A stretch of DNA of 64,000 nucleotides from Rhodopseudomonas palustris (GTDB lineage: Bacteria; Pseudomonadota; Alphaproteobacteria; Rhizobiales; Xanthobacteraceae). This document shows positions 1 through 8,900 of the stretch, piece by piece. The stretch's first letter is position 1; each line of letters begins with the position of its first letter. Below the pieces are notes generated by a model, which was given only the letters and a program-made list of their open reading frames with translations, did not search any database and was not told the origin of the DNA. Both the position numbers and the translations under genes were made by a program. The DNA lies in contig NZ_CP058907.1 in the NCBI RefSeq assembly GCF_013415845.1, positions 3,596,001 through 3,660,000 on the forward strand, in the 5' to 3' direction.

Positions 1-438
1 GGTCAGTCCGCGCGGCGGCTTCAGCATCGGCGACGGCTTTGCTCCGGACCACCCCCCGGCCCGCACGTAAGCGTCGGCCGGCAGCACGCGGCGCATCAAA
101 GCGAGCAACAGCGCCAGCGCCAGATCGGCTACTGCCGAGGCATTCGCCGCCGGGCTGTTGCCGACCACGATGCCGCGCTCGGCAGCGGCTTTGAGATCGA
201 CCCCGTCGTAGCCGGTGCCGTAGCAGACCACCGCGCCGAGCGCCGGCAGCATGTCGAAGGTCTCGCGGCCGAGCGGCTGGCCGCCCATCGTCAGCAGCGC
301 GCGGACGTCGGCGAGCTCAGTGGCACTGAAAACCTGATCAGCGGGCTTGCCGGCGGTCTCCAGCAGCTCGAACTGCTCGGCGAATCTCCCCAGCATCGAC
401 CGGCCAAACCGCGACGCGACCAGAACCTTGTCGGCCAT
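1..438 (-). CDS. D-2-hydroxyacid dehydrogenase, N-terminal part (runs off window)
   Basis: The 146 codons visible encode the N-terminal catalytic half of a D-isomer-specific 2-hydroxyacid dehydrogenase (NAD-dependent reduction of 2-keto acids or the reverse). The run around residues 85-100 (VVCYGTGYDGVDLKAAAERG) matches the family segment before the NAD-binding domain, and NSPAANASAVADLAL is the conserved entry helix. The Rossmann GxGxxG and catalytic Arg/Glu/His lie beyond the window. I chose the ATG at 438 because AGGGCAGGA lies just before it; an in-frame ATG at 450 has no such site. Substrate unknown; glyoxylate/hydroxypyruvate reductase type is likely. It is on the same strand as rplA but separated from it by a terminator. 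Confidence 0.85.
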   Translation of the reverse strand, partial: MADKVLVASRFGRSMLGRFAEQFELLETAGKPADQVFSATELADVRALLTMGGQPLGRETFDMLPALGAVVCYGTGYDGVDLKAAAERGIVVGNSPAANASAVADLALALLLALMRRVLPADAYVRAGGWSGAKPSPMLKPPRGLT

Positions 439-475
439 TCCTGCCCTCATGTTTGTTATTGTTTTACGAGCAAAC

Positions 476-506
476 AAAAAGGGCGAACGGGTTGCCCCGT
501 CCGCCC
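476..506 (-). terminator. Intrinsic terminator of the rplK-rplA unit
   Basis: On the minus strand a GC-rich inverted repeat (GGGCGGACGGGG ... CCCGTTCGCCC, arms 495-506 and 481-491) is followed by TTTTTGTTTG. It lies about 30 nt after the rplA stop codon, which is the usual position for the end of the transcript. Confidence 0.8.
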
Positions 507-537
507 TCTTCAAATCGTCATCGTCCGGGCAACGGAC

Positions 538-1227
538 TTAGTGGACGGTGCCCGGCTCGACCTTCACGCCGGGGCCCATGGTCGAGGACACCGCGACGCG
601 CTGAATGTAAGTGCCCTTGGCGCCGCTCGGCTTGGCCTTGTTGACCGCGTCCGCGAGCGCCTTGATGTTCTCCACCAGCTTGTCGGCATCGAACGAGGCC
701 TTGCCGACGCCAGCCTGGATGATACCGGCCTTCTCGACGCGGAACTCGACCGAACCGCCCTTGGCGCCCTTGACCGCGCCGGCGACGTCCATGGTCACCG
801 TGCCGATCTTCGGGTTCGGCATCATGCCGCGCGGGCCGAGCACCTTACCGAGGCGGCCGACCAGGGGCATCATGTCCGGGGTCGCGATGCAGCGGTCGAA
901 GTTGATGTTGCCGGCCTGAACCTGCTCCACCAGATCCTCCGCGCCGACGACGTCGGCGCCCGCGGCCTTGGCTTCGTCCGCCTTGGCGCCGCGCGCGAAC
1001 ACGCCGACGCGCACGGTGCGGCCGGTGCCGTTCGGCAGCATGACCACGCCGCGGACCATCTGGTCAGCGTGGCGCGGATCGACGCCGAGGTTGATCGCGA
1101 CCTCGATGGTCTCGTCGAACTTCGAGATGGCGCGCTCCTTGACCAGCTTCACCGCCTCGTCGAGCGGATACAGCTTGGTGCGGTCGATGCCTTCCCGGAT
1201 CTTCTTCAGACGCTTACCGATTGCCAT
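538..1227 (-). CDS. rplA: 50S ribosomal protein L1
   Basis: Ribosomal protein L1 (229 residues, usual length) binds 23S rRNA at the L1 stalk and, in characterised bacteria, represses its own operon by binding mRNA. The sequence is typical throughout: [13 protein letters not shown] at the start, the [15 protein letters not shown] region in the middle and the [17 protein letters not shown]-terminal segment. It follows rplK by 7 nt and ends just before a terminator, so the two are co-transcribed. Essential housekeeping gene; no oddities seen. Confidence 0.98.
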   Translation of the reverse strand: MAIGKRLKKIREGIDRTKLYPLDEAVKLVKERAISKFDETIEVAINLGVDPRHADQMVRGVVMLPNGTGRTVRVGVFARGAKADEAKAAGADVVGAEDLVEQVQAGNINFDRCIATPDMMPLVGRLGKVLGPRGMMPNPKIGTVTMDVAGAVKGAKGGSVEFRVEKAGIIQAGVGKASFDADKLVENIKALADAVNKAKPSGAKGTYIQRVAVSSTMGPGVKVEPGTVH

Positions 1228-1234
1228 GTTCGCC

Positions 1235-1663
1235 TTACCCCTCGACCCGCAGGCCCATCGAACGGGCAGAGCCCTCGACCATGCGCATGGCCGACTCGAC
1301 GGTGTCGCAATTGAGATCCTTCATCTTCTTCTCAGCAATCTCACGCACCTGGGCGGAGGTCACCTTGCCGGCGAAGTCACGGCCCGGCAGCTTGGAGCCG
1401 GACTGGATCTTGGCCGCCTGCTTGAGGAAGTAGGACATCGGCGGGGTCTTCATCTCGAAGGTGAACGACCGATCGGCGTAGATCGTGATCACCACCGGAA
1501 TCGGCGTGTTCTTCTCTTCCTTCTGGGTCTGCGCGTTGAACGCCTTGCAGAACTCCATGATGTTGAGGCCGCGCTGACCAAGCGCGGGACCGATCGGAGG
1601 CGACGGGTTCGCCGCTCCGGCCGGCACCTGCAACTTCAGGTATCCGGTCACTTTCTTTGCCAT
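1235..1663 (-). CDS. rplK: 50S ribosomal protein L11
   Basis: L11 (142 residues) forms the GTPase-associated centre with 23S rRNA and is needed for the RelA stringent response in bacteria that use it. The N-terminal [22 protein letters not shown] and C-terminal [10 protein letters not shown] segments are diagnostic. It has an AGGAGAG-type ribosome-binding site and is followed closely by rplA. A palindromic repeat lies between it and nusG, so rplK-rplA may be a separate transcript or may depend on read-through from nusG. Confidence 0.98.
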   Translation of the reverse strand: MAKKVTGYLKLQVPAGAANPSPPIGPALGQRGLNIMEFCKAFNAQTQKEEKNTPIPVVITIYADRSFTFEMKTPPMSYFLKQAAKIQSGSKLPGRDFAGKVTSAQVREIAEKKMKDLNCDTVESAMRMVEGSARSMGLRVEG

Positions 1664-1788
1664 ACCAACTCTCCTGTTGCCGGCGAACCGGCGGTTTCAG
1701 GTTCGTGGTGGGGCGCCTTCCGATGACTGGCGATCACCGGCACGCCTCCCACGCCTCTCAGAGCAGAGCCTCCGCCCCACCCTCTTCC

Positions 1789-1875
1789 GTCATGCCCTGA
1801 CTTGATCCGGGCATCCATCCATTTCGCAAGAGTGTTGCGAAGAAGGTGGATTGCCGGGTCAAGCCCGGCAATGAC
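1789..1875. repeat. Intergenic palindromic repeat, type A
   Basis: The element starts GTCATGCCC and ends ATGAC. It contains the mirrored pieces TTGATCCGGGCATCCA and TGGATTGCCGGGTCAA, so it can fold into a long imperfect hairpin. A close relative with the same internal TTGACCCGGG/GGATCAAGTCCGG pattern is at 18943-19013. Confidence 0.75.
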
Positions 1876-1884
1876 AGTGCCCGA

Positions 1885-2415
1885 TCAGACCTTTTCGACC
1901 TGACCGAATTCCAGTTCGACCGGGGTCGCACGGCCGAAGATCGACACCGCGACCTTCACGCGCGAACGCGCCTCGTCGATTTCCTCGACCACGCCGGAGA
2001 ACGACGCGAACGGGCCGTCGGCGACACGGACGTTTTCGCCGATCTCGAACGACACCGACGCCTTCGGGCGCTCCACGCCTTCCTGCACCTGATGCAGGAT
2101 GCGCATCGCTTCGGACTCCGAGATCGGCATCGGCTTGTTCTCGGCGCCGAGGAAGCCGGTGACCTTCGGGGTGTTCTTGATCAGGTGGAAGGCCTCGTCC
2201 GTGAGGTTCATCTTCACCAGCACGTAGCCCGGGAAGAACTTGCGCTCGGCATCGACCTTGCGGCCGCGGCGCACCTCGGTGACCTTCTCGGTCGGGACCA
2301 GCACCTGCTCGAACAGATCTTCCAGGCCGCGTTGCTTGGCCTGCTCCTTGATCGATTCGGCGACCTTCTTTTCGAAGTTCGAATAGGCGTGGACGATATA
2401 CCAGCGCATGCTCAT
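1885..2415 (-). CDS. nusG: Transcription termination/antitermination protein NusG
   Basis: NusG (176 residues) binds RNA polymerase, links it to Rho or the ribosome, and modulates pausing. The N-terminal NGN domain begins MSMRWYIVHAYSNFEKKVAESI. The KOW motif is seen near residues 125-150 (GENVRVADGPFASFSGVVEEID). The gene follows secE by 16 nt, the usual arrangement. The start at 2415 gives the standard MRWYIVHAYS N-terminus with two extra residues. Confidence 0.97.
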   Translation of the reverse strand: MSMRWYIVHAYSNFEKKVAESIKEQAKQRGLEDLFEQVLVPTEKVTEVRRGRKVDAERKFFPGYVLVKMNLTDEAFHLIKNTPKVTGFLGAENKPMPISESEAMRILHQVQEGVERPKASVSFEIGENVRVADGPFASFSGVVEEIDEARSRVKVAVSIFGRATPVELEFGQVEKV

Positions 2416-2431
2416 GGTAAGGGGCCTGCCG

Positions 2432-2620
2432 TCAAACGCCGAGCAACAGGCGGATCAGAACGCTGATCACCTGGTCGGCGGCAAAAAAGAAGATCGAAGC
2501 CAGCGCCACCATCACGAACACCATGATCGTGGTGATCGAGGTTTCGCGGCGGGTCGGCCAGGTCACCTTGGCGGTCTCGCTCCGCACTTCCTGCAGGAAT
2601 TTGAACGGGCTGAAGGCCAT
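2432..2620 (-). CDS. secE: Preprotein translocase subunit SecE
   Basis: SecE is the small essential subunit of the SecYEG channel. This short form (62 residues) has the conserved amphipathic region FKFLQEVRSETAKVTWPTRRE followed by one membrane helix (residues 32-55). I chose the ATG at 2620 (MAFSPFKF) because it gives the usual alphaproteobacterial length; the longer reading frame upstream does not resemble SecE. In most relatives tRNA-Trp lies just upstream of secE; here the haem-uptake locus lies between them. Confidence 0.95.
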   Translation of the reverse strand: MAFSPFKFLQEVRSETAKVTWPTRRETSITTIMVFVMVALASIFFFAADQVISVLIRLLLGV

Positions 2621-2948
2621 CGTGTGATCCAGATCAGTCGAATGTGGGTGTTTCAGAAAACCGAACAGCCCCGGTGAACCCAACCCTGGCGATCCTCGCC
2701 GGGGATGAGCCGACAACGGGCCCAATTTTCGGGAAATCAAAGCCGCGCCGGAAATCCGTCGAAGCGGGCCGGCAGCGAGTGAGGCCTTGTATGGCCAGAT
2801 CGCCGAAACGTCAAGCTGCGAACGGCTGTCGCGCACCCCGCCGACTGGCTCCCACCTCCCCTTCAGGTATCCCAAAAGCCGTAATATTCCAATCTCCTAC
2901 ACGGACCGGACTGCCGTCGTCAGCCTTGCGACAGCATGGCCCGAGAGC
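2621..2948. other. Intergenic region between secE and tonB
   Basis: There is no convincing gene in these 328 nt. It must hold the promoter of secE-nusG, because the region immediately upstream is the end of the haem-uptake operon, but no clear -35/-10 pair stood out. I looked for a copy of the tRNA-Trp 3' end, which an integrated element would leave behind, and did not see one. Confidence 0.5.
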
Positions 2949-3797
2949 CTAGTCCGAGACAAATCCAACCGGCACCGTCAGGCTCCGGCTCGCACCGGGC
3001 GGCGGCGGCGGAACCGGAGATGCGCGCTGCACCAGCGCGAGCGCCTCCCGGTCGATCTCGGCGAAGCCCGACGACCGCACCAATCTCACCGACCGCACAT
3101 TGCCGGACTGATCGATCGCAAAGTGCACATAGGCGATCCGGCGCCTCCCCTGGTCAGCGGCCGCCGACACCGAGCGCTTGCTACGCTGCAGATGCGCCAT
3201 CAGTCGTGACCGCCAATCCGCCGGGGACTGCGAAGCCCCACCGAACGCGGTCTGAGCAGCCGCTATCCGATCCGACTGCCTCGCCTCGAGCTGCGCCTGC
3301 CGCATTGCCTGGGAATTGGCCGCAGCCCGCTGCGGGCGTGAGCGCTGCTTCTTCTTCGGCGTCGGCTTTGGCTCCGGGGGAGTCACCGCCCGCGGAGGTT
3401 CGGGACGCGGAAGTGGCACCTCCGCAGTCTCCACGACCGGCGGCTTGTCCTCCGTCTTGGTCTGCTCGGCCGGCGCTGTTTCATTCGGCTCGACCGGCGG
3501 CTCGGCGAGCTGCGGCGGCGACTCCTGCCGTTGCTCTGCTTGCGGCCGGCTGTCATCGGCCGATTTCTGGTCCGGTGAGATATCGGTTCTCGCCGTGACG
3601 ATCGCTTCGGGCACCGCCGCCATGTCCACCATGATGGCGGCCGGTGCCGAGTCCTCCGCGGGGACCACCGGATCGGGCAGCAGCATCCAGGCCACGGCGC
3701 CGGCATGTGCCCCCATCATCAGCAGCGCCGCCACCGACCAACCGAACATTTCGAGAGCTTTGGTCCGGCGACTGATCGAGCTGTTGAAGTCGGTCAC
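2949..3797 (-). CDS. tonB: TonB-family energy transducer
   Basis: TonB spans the periplasm and transmits the proton-motive force from ExbB/ExbD to outer-membrane receptors. From the GTG at 3797 (282 residues): a cytoplasmic stub, one membrane helix (about residues 20-42), a long Pro/Glu/Lys-rich periplasmic linker (about 60-160, with PEPKPTPKKK), and a C-terminal TonB domain (about 205-280) with YVHFAIDQSGNVRSVRLVRSSGF. The GTG overlaps the exbD stop by 4 nt (GTGA), which supports this start over an ATG at 3875. It is last in the exbB-exbD-tonB string and probably serves the receptor encoded upstream. Confidence 0.9.
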   Translation of the reverse strand: MTDFNSSISRRTKALEMFGWSVAALLMMGAHAGAVAWMLLPDPVVPAEDSAPAAIMVDMAAVPEAIVTARTDISPDQKSADDSRPQAEQRQESPPQLAEPPVEPNETAPAEQTKTEDKPPVVETAEVPLPRPEPPRAVTPPEPKPTPKKKQRSRPQRAAANSQAMRQAQLEARQSDRIAAAQTAFGGASQSPADWRSRLMAHLQRSKRSVSAAADQGRRRIAYVHFAIDQSGNVRSVRLVRSSGFAEIDREALALVQRASPVPPPPPGASRSLTVPVGFVSD

Positions 3798-4243
3798 GGC
3801 ACGGACGCGGGCGCAGGTAGCACGGCCACTTGCTCGAGACCGACCAGCGTAACTTTGAGATAGCCGGCGCCGCACAGCAGATTCACCACCTCCATCAGAC
3901 TTCCATAATCGACCCTGCTGTCCGCGCTAACGAAGACACGGGTTTTCTTGTCGCCGCCGGCCTTGCGATCGATGATCGCCCGTAGATCCTCGCGGGCGAC
4001 CGAGCTGTCGTCGATACGTAGCGTGTGGTCACTGTTCAGAGTGACATAGAGTGGCTTGCCGACTCGCGGCGTCGATTTCGCTGTCCACGCCAGCAAACCG
4101 AGATCAACATGAGCCGTCGCGAGTGGCGCCGCGACCATGAAGATGATGAGGAGCACTAGAATTACGTCAATGAACGGGGGCACCTTGGTCCTACGATCGT
4201 CATCGAACTGGCCGCCGCCATACTCTCTCACGCTGTCTGCCAT
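3794..4243 (-). CDS. exbD: Biopolymer transport protein ExbD
   Basis: ExbD (149 residues) forms the proton channel with ExbB that drives TonB. After a short cytoplasmic N-terminus comes the single membrane helix VPPFIDVILVLLIIFMVAAPL with the essential membrane Asp (about residue 26), then a periplasmic domain ending VNLLCGAGYLKVTLVGLEQ. The ATG at 4243 has GGAG upstream and lies 14 nt after the exbB stop; the longer upstream reading frame is only the shadow of exbB. Its stop overlaps the tonB start by 4 nt. Confidence 0.93.
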   Translation of the reverse strand: MADSVREYGGGQFDDDRRTKVPPFIDVILVLLIIFMVAAPLATAHVDLGLLAWTAKSTPRVGKPLYVTLNSDHTLRIDDSSVAREDLRAIIDRKAGGDKKTRVFVSADSRVDYGSLMEVVNLLCGAGYLKVTLVGLEQVAVLPAPASVP

Positions 4244-4257
4244 GTACTTCTCCACTC

Positions 4258-5193
4258 TTACTCTGCTGCCAACATCGACGAAGATGTCCGGTGCTCGCCC
4301 GGGACTTTGCGGAAATCCAAATCGAGGCTGATCAGCCGCTCCACGCCGGCCGCAGCATCGGCCAAGACCTGGCGATAACCGGAGATAGCGCGTGCGAAGA
4401 CGTTGTAGATGATGACGGCCGGGATCGCGGCGACCAGGCCGAACGCCGTCGCCAGCAGCGCTTCGGCGATGCCCGGCGCCACCACGGCGAGGTTGGTGGT
4501 GTGACTCTGCGAGATCCCGATGAAGGCGTTCATGATGCCCCACACCGTGCCGAACAGGCCGACGAAGGGCGACACCGCGCCGACGGTCGCAAGCAATCCG
4601 GTGCCGCGCATCAGCCTGCGCCCGGCCTGCGCCTCGATGCGCGCCAGACGAGACACCACGCGCTCCTTCAGGCCAGCTTCGCCGGAATAGGCCAGCACCG
4701 GCAACGAGCGATGCAGCTCGTCGCTCGCCGACCGCACCATGAACACGGCAGGGCCGCCTCGTTTGCTGAGGCGATGCACTGCCTCGTCGAGATCGCGCGA
4801 TCGATCGACGATGAGAAATGCGCGCTTCGCCCTGGCGTTAGCGCACGCCACCTCGACGGCTTTGGCCACACATATCGTCCAGCTCAGAAACGAGGCGAGC
4901 AGCAGCGCGATCATCACGGCCTTCACCACCCAATCGGCCGCGATGAACATGCCGATCGGCGACAGATCGTGCGGCAGATCGGAGTGGCGATCCGATTTCG
5001 GCATGATCCGCGCCACCGATCCGCCGCCCTCGCCAGCCAGACCTGCAGCGGGCGATGCTGCCGGAGTCTCCGGGGACGTCACGCTCATCGGCGCCGAGCC
5101 GGGCTGCTGTGCCGCAGCGTCCGGCGCACACGCGAGCAATGCGCCGATCAGCGCAAGTGACGCCCATATCGATATTAGACGGGCTGCCGTCAT
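4258..5193 (-). CDS. exbB: Biopolymer transport protein ExbB, with periplasmic N-terminal extension
   Basis: ExbB (311 residues) is the pentameric scaffold of the TonB motor. It has a cleavable-looking signal peptide (MTAARLISIWASLALIGALLA, cut near AAA-QQ), a Pro/Ser-rich periplasmic stretch to about residue 80, then three membrane helices: about 88-110, 205-225 (GLLATVGAVSPFVGLFGTVWGIMNAF) and 240-262. The second holds the hallmark GLFGTVWGIM. The ATG overlaps the haem oxygenase stop (ATGA), so translation is coupled. The extended N-terminus is known from other alphaproteobacterial ExbB proteins. Confidence 0.93.
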   Translation of the reverse strand: MTAARLISIWASLALIGALLACAPDAAAQQPGSAPMSVTSPETPAASPAAGLAGEGGGSVARIMPKSDRHSDLPHDLSPIGMFIAADWVVKAVMIALLLASFLSWTICVAKAVEVACANARAKRAFLIVDRSRDLDEAVHRLSKRGGPAVFMVRSASDELHRSLPVLAYSGEAGLKERVVSRLARIEAQAGRRLMRGTGLLATVGAVSPFVGLFGTVWGIMNAFIGISQSHTTNLAVVAPGIAEALLATAFGLVAAIPAVIIYNVFARAISGYRQVLADAAAGVERLISLDLDFRKVPGEHRTSSSMLAAE

Positions 5194-5873
5194 CCCTCAC
5201 CTTCCTTCACGTCGGGATGAAACCTCGTTGGATCGCCATCATCCGCTTCAAGGCTTCCGGCGGATTCCGCGGCGACGACCAACAACTCGTTCACCAGCTT
5301 GTGCACGCGCTGATACGCGGCGCGCGCGCCGGCGATCGCGCGCTCTTCCTCCATCGCCGACAGCGGCGCTGCATCGAGGGCCGCAGTGAACGTCTTCCAA
5401 TGGAGGCCGCGCCCCTCCGGAGCGGCGACGAGATGCCTGGCACCGAACGTCTCCGACAAACCGAGGCTACCGGCCTGCTTCAGCAGAAACGCAGCACCGA
5501 GGTTGGAGCCTTCGGCCACATAAAGCCAACCCAGCGCCGTCGAGACGTCGATCGGCTGCTCGCCGATCGAGACGGGCGTCGCGCGCGAATTCTCGGGCGC
5601 AACGCCGAGATCACGAAGGTCCAACTCGATCAGTTCGAGCCGCCGTCGTTCCAACAGAGCCGGTAGCAATTCGCCCAGCGCGGCGCTGCGATAGAACGCG
5701 TCGACGTCCTGGTGAAAGCGATGCTGGACAAGGAGAAACGACGCATATCGCTCGCGGCTCGAAAACGGCCTCCGCGCCATGATCCCACTGTCCAGCCGTT
5801 CGTGCGTCGCCTGCGTCGCGGCCTTCAGCCGCCTCGAGCGACTGAGGACCAGTGCGCTATCCGTTACTGTCAT
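5190..5873 (-). CDS. Biliverdin-producing haem oxygenase
   Basis: Haem oxygenase opens the haem ring to biliverdin, CO and iron. The 227-residue protein matches the bacterial haem-oxygenase fold: ATQATHERLD carries the likely proximal iron ligand His24, and GWLYVAEGSNLGAAFLLKQA (about residues 114-133) matches the distal-helix glycine region. It sits between the TonB-dependent receptor and exbB, with a 4-nt overlap to exbB, so it probably releases iron from imported haem. Its biliverdin could also feed bacteriophytochromes if the cell has them (inference). HmuO- and BphO-type enzymes cannot be told apart from sequence reading alone. Confidence 0.9.
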   Translation of the reverse strand: MTVTDSALVLSRSRRLKAATQATHERLDSGIMARRPFSSRERYASFLLVQHRFHQDVDAFYRSAALGELLPALLERRRLELIELDLRDLGVAPENSRATPVSIGEQPIDVSTALGWLYVAEGSNLGAAFLLKQAGSLGLSETFGARHLVAAPEGRGLHWKTFTAALDAAPLSAMEEERAIAGARAAYQRVHKLVNELLVVAAESAGSLEADDGDPTRFHPDVKEGEG

Positions 5874-5977
5874 TCAGACTCCTCCAACCTGCAGGATACG
5901 GCCACCCCGCCTTGCTTCTCGTGAACCGCACCACTGCAACGTTCATCGCTGCTGCGTCGCTGCGGTTCCTGCCGATG

Positions 5978-8900
5978 TCAAAACCGATAGTTGACTCCGA
6001 CGCGGACCATGGGGATATCCACGTTGCTGCTGAGCTTGCGGCCGTTGCTCGTCGCGTAGGTCGCCGGCGTCACGAAATTGCCCGGCAGTACGCCTGCTCT
6101 GGCGTCGGCGAAGGTGAAGTCCTCGCCGGCGAACCGGGCTAGCAGATACTCAGCCTTGATCGACCACGCACCGCCCACAGCGAATTCGCCGCCGCCGCCG
6201 ATCACATATCCAACTCGGATACGAGAACTGTCCTCGGTGAAAGCCGCCACGGTCGTCGTCGGCCACGAGAAGTTTCCGGAATTGACGGCACGGTACTGCG
6301 TCCGGGACTCGTCTTGCCTCATGAAAGCAACACCGCCGCTGGCAAACAGCATCAGCCTGTCGTTGACGGCGAAGCCGAGCCGTCCGCGCACGGTAGAGAG
6401 CCATTTGATCTCGCTCTGCTGCACGGCTTCGAACTGTCGCATCCTGCCCAGGTTGTTCGCGCAGTTGCAGGCGACGCCTTCGGACGCGAAAGTCACCTGC
6501 GACGCACCGATCTCAGTCTTGGCGACATCGGCCTCGATGCCGACGATGAACCGGTTCGCGAACTGATAGTCGTAGCCTGCGTGCAAGCCGAACGAGAGCG
6601 CGCCGACCTGCTGATTGGGCGCTTCGTTCGCCGCGTGACCGTCGGCCGACGCGGTCATCGCGGTCATCGTCCCACCGAATTTCGCGGAGTTGTAGGCTGT
6701 GTTGACGCCGGCATGGAAACCGCTCCAGTTCGCAACCGCTGCGCTCGGCGCGAACAGGCGCGTCAGAGATCCGGGTGTGACCGTCTCGCTGCCACCGAAC
6801 TTCCCGCTCATACCGAGGCGGAACGTGCGCCCCGGCCCCGGCTGCTGAACCAGACTGAGCGGGTCGACGTAATACTGATCCGTCAAGTTCTCGACGGTCG
6901 CACGCAGCGCAATATCCTTGGTGAGCTTATACTCGGCGAACACATCGACCAGCCAATACGGCTGCCAGATAATCGGCGCGATGATGGCAGCCGCACCATA
7001 CTGCACCGCCCCGTATCCGATCGAGCGCGGCCCGACATAACTCGCACGACCACCGACCGTCAGATCATCGTCGAGCAGCTTCTGCGATAAAGTGATGTTC
7101 GCCGAGTATTTCGGAGGCACCTGATTGGCCGAATAGTCGCCGGACAGAGTCGAATTGGCACAATTGGCCGCAGTCGGACAATATTCGACGTTGAGATAGT
7201 AATTCGCTGCGACCTCTGCGGTGAATCCGCCGCTCTGATAGCGGCCAGACCATTCGAGTCCTTCGAAGCGCGCACGATCGATATTGACGACCTGAAGGGC
7301 CGAGTAGGTGTAGCCGTAGGTCGGATCCACAAACGACTTGCTCATCCGGGCGACGTAGTTCGACACATTCCAGTTGAAGTAGCCGAACTTCATCATCGCC
7401 TTGTCGGCGGGCGCGAACACCCCCTCTCTGAAGAGGTTCACCCCAGCCTCCCAATTGTTGGAACGCTCGGGAAGCAGACCAGCGTTGGGGATCAGACTGT
7501 AGCCGGCAACCGATTCGAACAGGGTCGGCATGCGCAGGGCGCTGGAGTAGTTGACGTAGAACTGTGCGTCCTTGATCGGCTCGACCACGATTCCGGCGGA
7601 CGGACTGTATCCGCCGGTGTCACGCGACGGCTGCGGATTCACCTGTGAGGCGTTGGTGATCGTGCTCCGATCCTGGGACCAGTAATGCGAATACCGGAGA
7701 CCGCCGTTCAGCGTGAGCCAATCGACCGGCTTGTACGCGACTTTGCCGAAACCGGCGACCTCCTGCCTGGCGCCTTCACGGGACGGGATGCCGGCATTGA
7801 GCTCGTTCGTAAACGGCGTCGGCCTGGTCGCTTCCTGGACATATGACGCACCGTAATCGAAATCGAGCGAACCGAAGCGCTCCAATGACAGATGGGACCT
7901 GTTGCTGAGGTCGCCGCCGCCCATCGTGGTTTGATTGCCCGGCAGGTAGTTGTACGGGAGACCGAAGTCTTCAGGCTTGACGTTGGTCGCGATGCTCGTC
8001 CGGGGCGGCGTCAGCAACGTCAGATTGGTCATCCACATGTTGGCTTTGAGGTCGACGAGACCGTTGTCCTCCGGCTTCCAACGATAGCGGACGGTGCCGG
8101 TGTCGACCTTGGTCACGTCCTCCTGGACCTGTTGCACGGCCTGGTTTTGGGCGCTTGAGAACAAAGACGCGATGACGTCGCCAGCCTTGCTGCGATAGCC
8201 GTTGTATCCAACCTGTAGACTCTGGCCGTCGTCGGATCGCACGGTGCCCTTGGCGAGATAGGATTCGGTCTCGAGCTGAGTGTTCAGAACCTGCTCGCCA
8301 GCGCGATAACTGGTCAGACCGGTGTTTTGGTAGACATGCGCATACGAAATCGGGCTCGGCGGGTAATAGCAGAAGCCGCTCGAATAGCAGAGCGGCTGCG
8401 GCCCGGTGTCGAGTACGCCCGCGCCGGGCCCGTTCCTTCCGGCGAAATAGTTGCCCTGCTTCCGGTACGCATAGCCCCACAGCAGATCGTAATTCGCCTC
8501 CTTGATCGCCGCGACAGTGCTGAACGAGCCACTGGTCGGAGTGAGCAGTCCGGGGCGGTCGAGGCCGGAAGCCTGCGCCGTCGGCACCGGATAGGGCTGC
8601 GGATCGCTGACATAGGGCCGCGGCCAGGTATAACCACCGAGATCGCCCGGCCGCGGGTTGGCGGTGTTGGTGCCGAAGCTGCTCTTGACCAGCACGCCCC
8701 ATTTTTCACCGGCCTTCACGACATCGTCGGCGCCGACCGTGCGCATCGCCACCGTGCCGGCGATGCCCCGCGACGAGACGTCCGCGCCCTTGGTGATGTC
8801 GACGCCGGCCAGAAGATCAGGATCGACGTAGGTCCGGTTCGAGATGCCCTGATAGCCCTGATAGACCGTCAGCCCGTTCTCAGCGCCATCAACCGTGACG

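Noticed and set aside
2432..2875. 147-residue reading frame containing SecE
   Set aside because: The first 85 residues do not resemble SecE and only the last 62 do, so the start is at 2620.
2621..2948. Copy of the tRNA-Trp 3' end marking an integrated island
   Set aside because: No match to the tRNA 3' end was found in the gap between the locus and secE, and there is no integrase gene.
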